Shown here piece by piece: positions 29,085 to 36,873 of a stretch of 36,873 bases of DNA. A program made the translations under genes and the position numbers. Location of the stretch: contig BFEA01000886.1 of assembly GCA_003427395.1 (NCBI GenBank), positions 313,794 through 350,666 of the forward strand, read 5' to 3'. The DNA comes from Chara braunii (taxonomy: Eukaryota; Streptophyta; Charophyceae; Charales; Characeae). Each line of letters starts with the position of its first letter. The first letter of the stretch is position 1. A model generated the notes under the pieces. That model was not told where the DNA came from and searched no databases. It saw nothing but the letters and a program-made list of their open reading frames with translations.

Positions 29085-29275
29085 GGCTAAGTGCGACTTC
29101 AGCCCCAAAACCTCTCGTCGTTGTCTATGTCACGATTATATATTCCTATTCGGGAGGACAGATTCCTATTCTGGATGGACAGATCCCTATCCTGGCGGCG
29201 ACAACAACTATAGATATCCCCCGCCGATTCCTCCTTTTTTCGTGAAAATGTGAAAAAAGAAGCGCGACGACCTTG

Positions 29276-29751
29276 AGAGAAGAAAACTATGCTTGCAGGG
29301 GTCCCCTCTAGATAGTCTTAGGAGTAGGTGATGGAAGGTAAAAGAAACAGAAGTTGAGAGAAGAGTGTAGATAGTGCCAACGGACTGTGATAGTCCTCTG
29401 GATACCCCTGATCGGTATTAGCTGGGTCTATGACCAACACGGGTGTGAGTGTGAGCGCGAGTGGGTTGTGTGTGGTGTGTGGGAGAGTGTTGGCCATAGC
29501 CTCTGCTGCTACTCGATGAAGGGTGGGGGACGATGAGAAAGGGAGGCACAGCTACTGCCAGGTCTCGGTCTTTGTGTTAGCCAGACCCCCACTGGCGGCC
29601 CCAACCCTATACCCTAACCATTAGGGGCAAGGGGCAACATGAAATCTCCCCTTCACAAAGAGAGGAAACTATGCTTGCAGGGGTCCCCTCTAGATAGTCT
29701 TAGGAGTAGGTAGTGTAAGGTAAAGAAACAGAAGTTGAGAGAAGAGTATAG
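29276..29751. mobile_element. TRIM-like unit: ~95-bp direct repeats around ~290 bp
   Basis: ACTATGCTTGCAGGGGTCCC and the next 70 bp occur at 29276-29370 and 29659-29751 with a few differences. The sequence just before the second copy (CACAAAGAGAGGAAA) is purine-rich like a polypurine tract. No primer-binding site was recognised and the interior is non-coding, so a terminal-repeat retrotransposon in miniature is possible but unproven. Confidence 0.45.
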
Positions 29752-29889
29752 AAAGAAAAAAAAAGAGGCGAGTAAAAAAAAGAAGAAAAAAAAGAAAAAA
29801 AAAACAAAGAATAAGATATCATCATCATCATCATCATTCATTATGTATGTAATTCACGATCGTAATATTTCACCCATCTGCTTCTGCTT

Positions 29890-30045
29890 CACCGGAGTTC
29901 GAACTCGAGTCTGGCTTTCCACAGCTCAGCGGTGCACCAAGTGACCTCGGCCTCAGTCGGTCTTACTGCGCGTCAAGTGAGCTCGGCCAGTCGGTCTTCC
30001 CAACTGCGCTAGGGCAGTCGGTCTTACTGCGCGTCGGTACCGGAC
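29890..30045 (-). mobile_element. tRNA-derived SINE remnant
   Basis: Minus strand B box GAGTTCGAACTCCGG and A box CCTAGCGCAGTTGGG. CAGTCGGTCTTACTGCGCGTC is internally repeated, so the order of the boxes is rearranged. Confidence 0.45.
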
Positions 30046-30107
30046 CAGCTTTCCTCTCCATTCCACGTGTGAGCCGGTGTGTAAATGGGTGTGATGGGGC
30101 CTGCGGG

Positions 30108-30690
30108 CCTACCCTTCTTCCCCGAATACAACGTACGGTCATTATGTCTGTATCTAGACTGAAAGATGCCTCGAATACAGCTATAATGACCGTACGTTGT
30201 ATTCGGGGTATCTATTATATATATCATTATGTATATATCATAATTATGTGTATGTATGATATAATATTCATTATTGTTGTGAAATATACGATTTTCTAGT
30301 TTTCTATAAGATTAAATAATGTNACACAAATTAAGATTAACATATTTGAAAAATAGTAGAACAACAATCAAAAAGAAGTGAGTTAAAATAAATTATTTGA
30401 GTTTTATAGCTTATGGAAGACATAGTTTATTAAATTGATAAATTTGTAAAATGTCAAAATCAATACAATCAATGTATAAAAACAAAAAATAGGAATGGAT
30501 GTTCATATGTTGATTGTAATTGATAGATCTTTCTCTTTCTAATATAGACTTACTTATTTAGTATATACAATAATTCATGTTATACCAAGTTTAACGTACG
30601 GTCATTATGTCTGTATCTAGACTGAAAGATGCCTCGAATACAGCTATAATGACCGTACGTTGTATTCGGGGGAAGAAGGGTAGCTCAGTT
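30108..30690. mobile_element. MITE family A with a duplicated 79-bp body around an AT-rich insert
   Basis: An identical 79-bp palindromic block (AACGTACGGTCATTATGTCT to TACGTTGTATTCGGGG) occurs at 30130-30208 and 30593-30671. Only the first copy has the left terminus CTACCCTTCTTCCCCGAATA and only the second has the right terminus GGGGGAAGAAGGGTAG, so together they form one element interrupted by 384 bp. Confidence 0.85.
30209..30592. other. AT-rich insert of unknown origin, possibly organellar
   Basis: Roughly 80 percent A+T, one ambiguous base at 30323, no open frame of note. Its composition is like plastid or mitochondrial spacer DNA and unlike the flanks. Confidence 0.45.
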
Positions 30691-31060
30691 GGTAAGGCAC
30701 AGAAGTTGCATTCAGGAGGTCGTGGATTCAATCCCCACTGGCCTGACGTACGTGCCTGGGCAAGCTTGGTGTTCTACCAGCTAGAGATAACCAGTTGGCC
30801 CCCAAAGCCAGCATTGGCAGGACCTTGGCTGATGTTGTTGGCTGCTATGCAGCCACAATATTGGCCATTAGACACCGCCATGTGGGGTTGGGGGGGGGGT
30901 AGGGGGAGGTGCAGCGACTGGCCATTGCTCAGCGCTAGCACCGCTGATTTCCCCCGTCGGCAATGCCTGCAGCCTTGCTCTCGCACCACAGCTGTGGTGC
31001 AAACCTACCCCGTGGGCTGGGGAGAGATCCGGGTTGGTTGGTGTTCCCCCTACTATAAAT
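30674..31060 (+). mobile_element. tRNA-derived SINE (family 3)
   Basis: GGGTAGCTCAGTTGGTAAGGC (A box) and GTGGATTCAATCCCCAC (B box) at tRNA spacing, followed by about 300 bp of unrelated body. The tRNA head abuts and overlaps the right terminus of the family A MITE. Confidence 0.6.
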
Positions 31061-31444
31061 AGACTAGTGAGAGGATGAGATAGATGCGTACTACCAAGGA
31101 AGATGAAATAGATTGAGAGAAGAACATAGATTACTTTCGGTGTGATATTTTATTTTAGTTTTCGGTGTGATGTCCGCAGCCAGTAGGGGCTGCGTTTACA
31201 GTACTGCCCTTGTCTTTGTCCTTTTGTGTCATGCACTCAGATGGTTGCAGGGCAGGTACCGGTAGGCGGGGCATTCAATGGTAGTTGGGAACGTGGGACC
31301 ATTGAGGGAGAGGGGGCAAAGGGGGTGGCAAATCCGTCCGCGACCTTGGCTTGTGGATGGCGCCCTGAATTTCAGCGCATTGCTTGTGCGGAGGTGTCTT
31401 TTTTTTTTTTTTTTTTTTTTTTTTGGAAAGTATTAATNTTTTNT

Positions 31445-31515
31445 TACCAATTGAAAGAGACCGAGGCCGGGGACCTCACAATTCTACCCGGAGTTATCCT
31501 GGCAGCCTCAGCCAG
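31445..31515 (+). mobile_element. SINE family 2 fragment
   Basis: GGGGACCTCACAATTCTACC and GTTATCCTGGCAGCC resemble the sequence on the minus strand of 14895-15105. Confidence 0.45.
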
Positions 31516-33118
31516 TTTCGCTTACGAGCTTACCTCGAGCCCTAAACCAGCTATCCTTAGAGCAAAGGGCTGGAAACCGGGTCCAGTGTCCCATTCTTAT
31601 TTTGCTACTTTCCAAAAAAATACTGCATCCACTTGAAGCTCAACCCCAAAGGGAAAAATACTGGTTCACTACAGTAAAACAGAAAACTCCTAATTATCTC
31701 AACCCAAAACCAGTATTGTAAGTTTGAACGTTACTGCCAGAAAAAGGAAAAACAACAACTGAACCACCCTATTTATTTTTACTACACCTCAGTAAGAGAT
31801 ACCAGCCACTTCCATGGGGGAGGCAGGTGCATTCAGTCACCATCTTTCAGCAGCCACGGACGAAATTGAGACACACCACCAGATTTAGGAAGTACCAACT
31901 GTGCGTTCAAGCCCCAAGTTCTGGAAAACCAGCTGGCATTTTTAGGGACTCCCAGCTGTGCGTTTTACTTTTTCCAGATGGAATTGATAGTTGGACTGTC
32001 CGACGTGCCTCGGAAGCTGGATGGCCGTCAGGACTTAGTGCCAAGGAGTACTACGCATTTCACCTTCACAAGCCCGATGGTAAAAGGTCTTGCCTCCTTT
32101 ATGCAACACGTCTCTTCCACGAGTTTTATTGCATGGCGTACGCTAGAGTTGAATCCCTCCGCTTAAAATGGGTGAGATTCCACAAAAAATAATTACGCTC
32201 GGAGTATTATCAGGATTTACAAGACGTTGTGCAACAAAATCAATGTGGTGAGGGTGTTAGGACAAAAGTGGCGTTTATTTGATTTCGACGTTACGGAACA
32301 ATAACCCGTGGTCGAAAGGTTGTTTGTGCATGTCGAAAACATGCAAAAAGTGCAATTCGAACCTCACACTGAGCATGACGTTGTTTCGCATGGGCCCCCG
32401 AAAACGAAATTGGCGGCATGGATGGAACACAACTTTTTGAATGAACGTGTTCCTAAAGAAGAGTTTCCTGTGTACGCAGAAATCGTTAATACTCATGTGT
32501 GGGATAACAAACATAAGAAGTGGAACCGAAGAAAGCGTGATCTTCACGGTGGTCCCTTCGAAAAAATGTCTCGGTTGCATCACGTGAGGATCACGGAAAG
32601 GGAACAATTCTATCTGCGCGTGTTGCTAAATCATGAACATTATCGTGGGGTGCGCTCTTTTGCCGAAATCTGTAAGGTGGACGGAGTTGAATAAGATTAT
32701 TTCCAATCAGTGTGTCTTCGATTGCGCCTTTTGCAAACAGACGATGCATACGATCAATGCATAGATAAAGTCGTTGCGCATTACATGCCTGCAGAAGTTC
32801 GTAAAATATTCATTATGGTTCCCGCGTTTAGTCTAGTGAACGATCCGGTCCGTTTCTTCGAACGACATTGGGATAAGATGTGTGACGATTTTTAGTATCG
32901 CGCAGGCAATAAAATTGTTCCTCCGAACTTTTTGCAATCGTTAGTGTTATTCCATCTTGACCGTATTTTACAAGAGTCTGAAAAAAAACATCCGTTAATT
33001 TTGCCTTTATTATCCAACACCCGACAGGGAAACAACTATTGAGAACATGACCATACATTACGAGAACAAAACGGTATCCTCGATTCTAAACGACGAATTG
33101 TCGTATGATCCTGTTCAA

Positions 33119-33348
33119 ATGCAACGCCAATCTAGGGATAATCAGACTTGAACTGATGGCTTCCACCATGTCAAGGTGGCACTCTACCACTGAGTTATAT
33201 CCCTCAACCAAGAAAAAAGAAGAATTACACTTTCTATTTATTCATAATTGTTTTCTATTGGGAAAACATATTGAATCAAAGAATAAAAATGAATATTGGA
33301 TATTCAAATTCTTTCTTAGAATATACAAAGAAAATACAAAGATGCAAC
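33119..33348. other. Plastid-type DNA insertion (NUPT) with 7-bp direct repeats
   Basis: ATGCAAC occurs at 33119-33125 and 33342-33348. The 216 bp between (33126-33341) hold a plastid-type trnV-GAC and about 137 bp of AT-rich spacer. The helicase frame on the left (DPVQMQ) continues directly on the right (QLFSILFRRLRPRQRV) if the insert and one repeat are ignored, which fixes both borders. Confidence 0.85.
33133..33204 (-). tRNA. trnV-GAC: tRNA-Val(GAC), plastid-type, in nuclear insertion
   Basis: 72 nt on the minus strand. The 7-bp acceptor stem (AGGGATA with TATCCCT), D stem, anticodon stem CCACC/GGTGG with loop TTGACAT (anticodon GAC), and T stem ATCAG/CTGAT are all intact; CCA is not encoded. 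The sequence is close to plastid trnV-GAC of plants as I know it, with several substitutions. Inside a dead Helitron it is most likely a transferred copy and not an active nuclear tRNA gene, although internal promoter boxes are present. Confidence 0.85.
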
Positions 33349-34788
33349 TTTTTTCAATTCTTTTTCGACGTCTTCGTCCACGTCAACGAGTGTTGGTGGA
33401 AAGAGTCGTTCGGGTTGTCCAAGAGAAAAGATCGTTACGTGTTTTTGTCGATACACGGGCTAAAACAAGAATTTTTTTTTGCATTGAAACGATTTTGGCG
33501 GGCATCAGGTCTCATTTTGTCATTGCACTAGCGGTTGCGTCCAGTGGCATAGCGACGACTCTTTTGACGGGGGGTCGAACGTTTCATTCACGATTTCACG
33601 CATCTTTGAAACCTGATAATATGCGTCCCTTCTCGACTCCGAAACAAAGTGATCTTGCGAAGCTTATCTGTCGTGTCGACTTGATTGTTTGAAACGAGAC
33701 TCCGATGAATAACAAGTTTCACTTGAAGTTTCACTTGGAAGCTCTTGACATTACGCTTTGGCACCGCTGTAACAATGATGAGCCATTTGGTGGGAACGTT
33801 TTATTTCTCGCTGGGGATATTAGACACGTTTTGCCCGTTGTGAAACACGGATCGCGGACGCAACAAATTGATGCATCCATGAAAATGTCTCCTTTGTGGA
33901 AACATTTTGAGGATCATGAACTGACCGAAATTATGTTAATCTTAAGCTTAAGAAAATAGCACGAATGTATGTCAAATTTTTAATGCGTATTGAGAATGAT
34001 GATCATCCTCTTGTTGTTACTAATGAACCTGCTGCGGTAAGATGACCACGTGAGATTTGCATGGATAAACCGATTGATGAGTTCATTTCATGGACGTTTG
34101 ACGATGTGTCCAACTATGTAGGGGATGTCGAGTATTTCTCACCTCAATTAATTCTATGTCCTACGAATGAGGATGTCGGTTTTGTTAACAACCGTGTTCT
34201 TGATGACTTCCCTGGGAAGGTGCGTGAGTTTTTTAGCGTTGATTACCTTGATTCGGATAATGGGACTCAGTATTGATCGTACGTTTTTAAACTCTCTTGA
34301 CGAATCGGGCCTTCAACCGCACAAACTGCGCTTAAAAATTGGTGCATATGTGATGCTTTTGCGAAATTTTTCACTGAAGCAAGGACTTTGCAACGGTACA
34401 AGGATAATTCAGAGAAAGATTATTAATGATGATTTGTTGAACGTGACAATAATGTATACGGGTAAGACGGCACTGATCCCCAAGACTGATCTTACAAGCG
34501 ATGGTGAGACCACTGAGTTCAAATGGTTTAGGAGGTAATTTTCAGTCCGTCTTGCTTTTTCTGTAACGATTAACAAATAGCAAGGATGAACCGTATAGCG
34601 TGTCGGGGTTTGGCTACGCTAACCGGTTTTTGCGCATGGCCAACTGTACATTGCTTTGTCGCGTGTTGGTTATCCCATCGTGTTGCGTTGCCTGATAAGA
34701 ATTTCTTGGTGAAGAATATTGTATATCATGAACTTTTGGGATAAGTTATTCTTTTTTTTTTTTTGCGAGACTTGTCATTCTAAATAAT

Positions 34789-36400
34789 TATGTCACATTC
34801 TTTCTCTGCAGGCGAGTCTCGAATGCCGCATAAGTACGACACTCGTGCTAAGAGGAAAGAAATCGTAATCAGCAATACCACTCAATATGATACGAATGTT
34901 ACATCAAAAGTTGAAGCCGAACATTCCAAGAGATCGAAAAGAAGTGGAAATGATGAGAGGTCGGTCAATCTTGGAAGTGAACATGCTGTGGGCGATCATG
35001 CTCCTCTTGGTGAAGTTTAACATCGACGTTCAGGAGGGAATACCCTTGAGGATGCTGAGAATATGTTTGTGGAGGAAGGTGGTGACGGTTGTCGTGCTGA
35101 TGGGGGTGGTTCGCGCAGAGGTTTCTTGGGTAGGCCTAATAACCCTACATTTCCCGGTGACGAAGATGATGATGTTACTGGTGATTGGAAAGACGATTGT
35201 GTTGATTCTACGTCCAAAAGAAGAAAGAGTCGTGATGGAAAAACTATTTTTTTTGTTGAGAGAATGACCGAGCCTACATTAGCTAATAATCAGGTGGGAC
35301 GACAACCTGTTGTTTCTGAAAGCCTGAAACCGGAACTCAGGTTATGAAAGCGTTGAATGCACTCCGATTCAGTGCACTTGGATCTCTTTCGTTATGTCGA
35401 CGGGTCAGTGGACTTGCACGTGCTCATGATTCGTGTTCGCAATCTCAACACAGTAGACACGAAAAAGATATTTGCGCCCCATCGCAACCACAAGATCTTT
35501 TGGGGCTTATTGTTGTGGCCGATGATAATGATGCACTCACAATCCGTACTCTGAATCCGCGCGCTTACCTTGCTAGATGGTTTGACGATGTGAAGAAGGT
35601 TGGCATGAAAAATATCTTGACTGAGGTGTTTTTTTTAATGTTTCTCAAAAGTGTCACAGTTGTCAAAGATAAACGAATATGATAAAACTTCCTCAAGTGG
35701 AAAAGAAACAAACTCTCTGATATGGGGTTAGAACGACGATCCCTTCTTCCTTCAGATCAGTTGAATGTTTCGGATTTGGAAGCTTCTTTCATTTGGCAAT
35801 CACTTTTGAACGTTGAGTTCATTGCCCTGTCTAATGAGGAGATTACTAGGATGACATTTGATTTGTCACATTGGTCGACAGATGGGACCATTCCCCAAGC
35901 CGTTCACAAATATGCACCGATACACCAGCTTCTCAAAAGGATTCCTCATGTGGTTGCTCCTTCCACTCTTCATTCTGCTCAAGTCCTTATACTCCCCCTT
36001 CAAGCAACATCTCCTCAAAATTTTCAACGTTTTGTGGATTATGCTCCACCATCCAATATGTCAACACCAATTCTCACTACTTTTGTTGTTGTTTCTGCTT
36101 TTGCCGGCTGCTACGGTTACGCCGTCTCCTGTTAGTTGTCTTGTGCCCGCTCTTACGCCAACAAGAGATCATTTGCATGTCCATACAGGACCCTTGGAAC
36201 AACCAAGTTCTTCTAATTTTAACATTATCATGTATGACTCTCTTGAATCTATTGGTCTTTAAAACACACTTGCACGCTTGTCCTATCTTGACAGTTCTCA
36301 CAAGATGCAAGATATTGTGGAAGCAGCAGCGGAATTGAATACGAGCATGAACACTTAGAAATGTGTAGATGTTGCAATTCATCTCCATTACAATTGGGAA
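34789..36400 (+). pseudogene. Broken accessory ORF downstream of Helitron 2
   Basis: Consecutive open pieces on the plus strand: 34790-35020 (SRMPHKYDTRAKRKEIV), 35040-35347 (acidic, DEDDDVTGDWKDD), 35420-35682 (DLLGLIVVADDNDALTIRTL), 35722-36135 (SFIWQSLLNVEFIALSNEEI) and beyond, separated by stops and frameshifts. Best read as one decayed gene of about 450-500 codons. Product unknown. Position matches the accessory ORF behind helicase 1, and a C-terminal piece (SLESIGL ... MQDIVEAAAEL ... FETFNEYRRKVLQRV) aligns by eye with SHLGLDDDILAQI ... IYEYFTLYKQNRTQFARR there. Confidence 0.4.
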
Positions 36401-36678
36401 AGACAGGGTTAATTTGAAACTTTTAATGAGTATCGTCGCAAAGTGTTGCAACGAGTTTCTGTTCGTGAGGTGCTGCAAGAGTATCGTTCCAGTGAAGGAA
36501 GTTGATTGGTCTTATAAGAGAGATAGGAAGACAGAGATGTTGATTCGTCGGTCGTCAAGCTGTTGCCTTAATGACAATTTTTTTGATGGTCAACTTTGAT
36601 TTCAGTTAAATAATTGCCCTTAGAAGAGAGATAGGAAGAGAGAGACAAATAAATGGGGGGGAAGGGGTCGGGGGACAT

Positions 36679-36687
36679 AGAGAGAGA

Positions 36688-36722
<35 letters not shown>
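36679..36722. repeat. (GA)n microsatellite
   Basis: GA run of about 44 bp with one interruption, after a G-rich stretch. Confidence 0.95.
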
Positions 36723-36727
<5 letters not shown>

Positions 36728-36873
36728 CAATTTTGACATAATATTATTGCGTTTTTTTAAGTCAAGGTGGATTTAATTACGCAATAATTGTGCCTTGATT
36801 ATACAGCACGCACTTGCTGACTTTAATAAAACAATAAATCTTTATATTAAACTTATTTTCTTTGTATACTCGT

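Larger units (their letters stand above)
31827..34743 (+). pseudogene. Decayed Helitron (Helitron-like N start plus PIF1-like helicase, Rep core missing)
   Basis: Frames 31980-32230 read LSAKEYYAFHLHKPDG then ARVESLRLKWVRF, the start of the Helitron-like N domain. By 32300 the sequence is already at the post-Rep segment (LFVHVENMQKVQFEP, KKWNRRKR, REQFYLRVLLNH), so the HUH Rep region is deleted. The helicase has lost motif I (VDTRAKTRIFF in place of VDAPAGTGKT), reads NET after a TGA where WDE is expected (33690), and has TAG/TGA/TAG within NKxQGxTV (34578, 34587, 34596). GDIRHVLPVV, FAHGQLYIALSRVGYP are still recognisable. A plastid-derived insert splits it at 33126. Codon use is G/T-rich, unlike helicase 1. 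Confidence 0.85.

Noticed and set aside
30680-30745. Functional nuclear tRNA gene
   Set aside because: A and B boxes are present but the acceptor and anticodon stems do not pair; it is the head of a SINE. The same applies at 13061, 14905, 23865 and 29890.
34572-34600. Clustered in-frame stops in otherwise recognisable helicase motifs, suggesting a recoded genetic code
   Set aside because: Helicase 1 and the kinase use normal stops and sense codons, motif I is also destroyed and frameshifts are present, so decay explains it.

Overview
This is a gene-poor, repeat-rich piece of eukaryotic nuclear genome, most likely from a streptophyte (green-lineage) alga or plant; Charophyceae such as Chara is my best guess, not a proof. 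The lineage evidence is an inserted plastid trnV-GAC, a kinase with a plant MCAfunc/HeLo-like N-terminus, a Penelope-like element with the endonuclease at the N-terminus, and GT-AG introns. Long homopolymers, GA/CT microsatellites, MITEs and tRNA-derived SINEs fill most of the rest. There is one assembly gap (11199-11803).

Layout. 1-1.3 kb: a hammerhead-ribozyme-like RNA (minus), a foldback and one orphan exon (852-1204, minus). 1.8-6.2 kb: a decayed Penelope-like retroelement on the minus strand (SAP-like/coiled-coil N-terminus, GIY-YIG, RT) with a well-formed hammerhead ribozyme 3' of it at 1809-1870. 6.4-11 kb: a Helitron-derived PIF1-like helicase with an open 659-codon frame (7036-9015), a downstream accessory ORF, tandem duplications, a GC-rich hairpin (10967-10985), and ~67-bp direct repeats at both ends of the unit. 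12.2-12.8 kb: two exons on the minus strand encoding a membrane-spanning peptide. 13-15.1 kb: a SINE and a retrotransposed U2 snRNA copy, both with target-site duplications, plus MITEs.

15.2-19.85 kb (minus): the main host gene, a three-exon protein kinase with an N-terminal helical domain resembling the plant MCAfunc/HeLo four-helix bundle. Its key catalytic residues are present but it is a non-RD kinase (VQD instead of HRD). The exon 12698-12820 is phase-compatible as a fourth exon. 20-31.5 kb: no convincing coding sequence, but several families of short foldback MITEs, a 33-bp minisatellite, a five-copy palindromic tandem repeat, microsatellites, a TRIM-like direct-repeat pair and SINE remnants.

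31.8-36.4 kb: a second, heavily decayed Helitron (Helitron-like N domain start, no visible Rep core, PIF1-like helicase with stops) followed by a broken accessory ORF. A 216-bp plastid-type insertion with a structurally intact trnV-GAC sits in its helicase gene between 7-bp direct repeats; removing it with one repeat brings the flanking helicase reading frames back together. The genes here do not form a pathway: the window is one signalling gene and orphan exons surrounded by at least two autonomous-type mobile elements and many non-autonomous ones.
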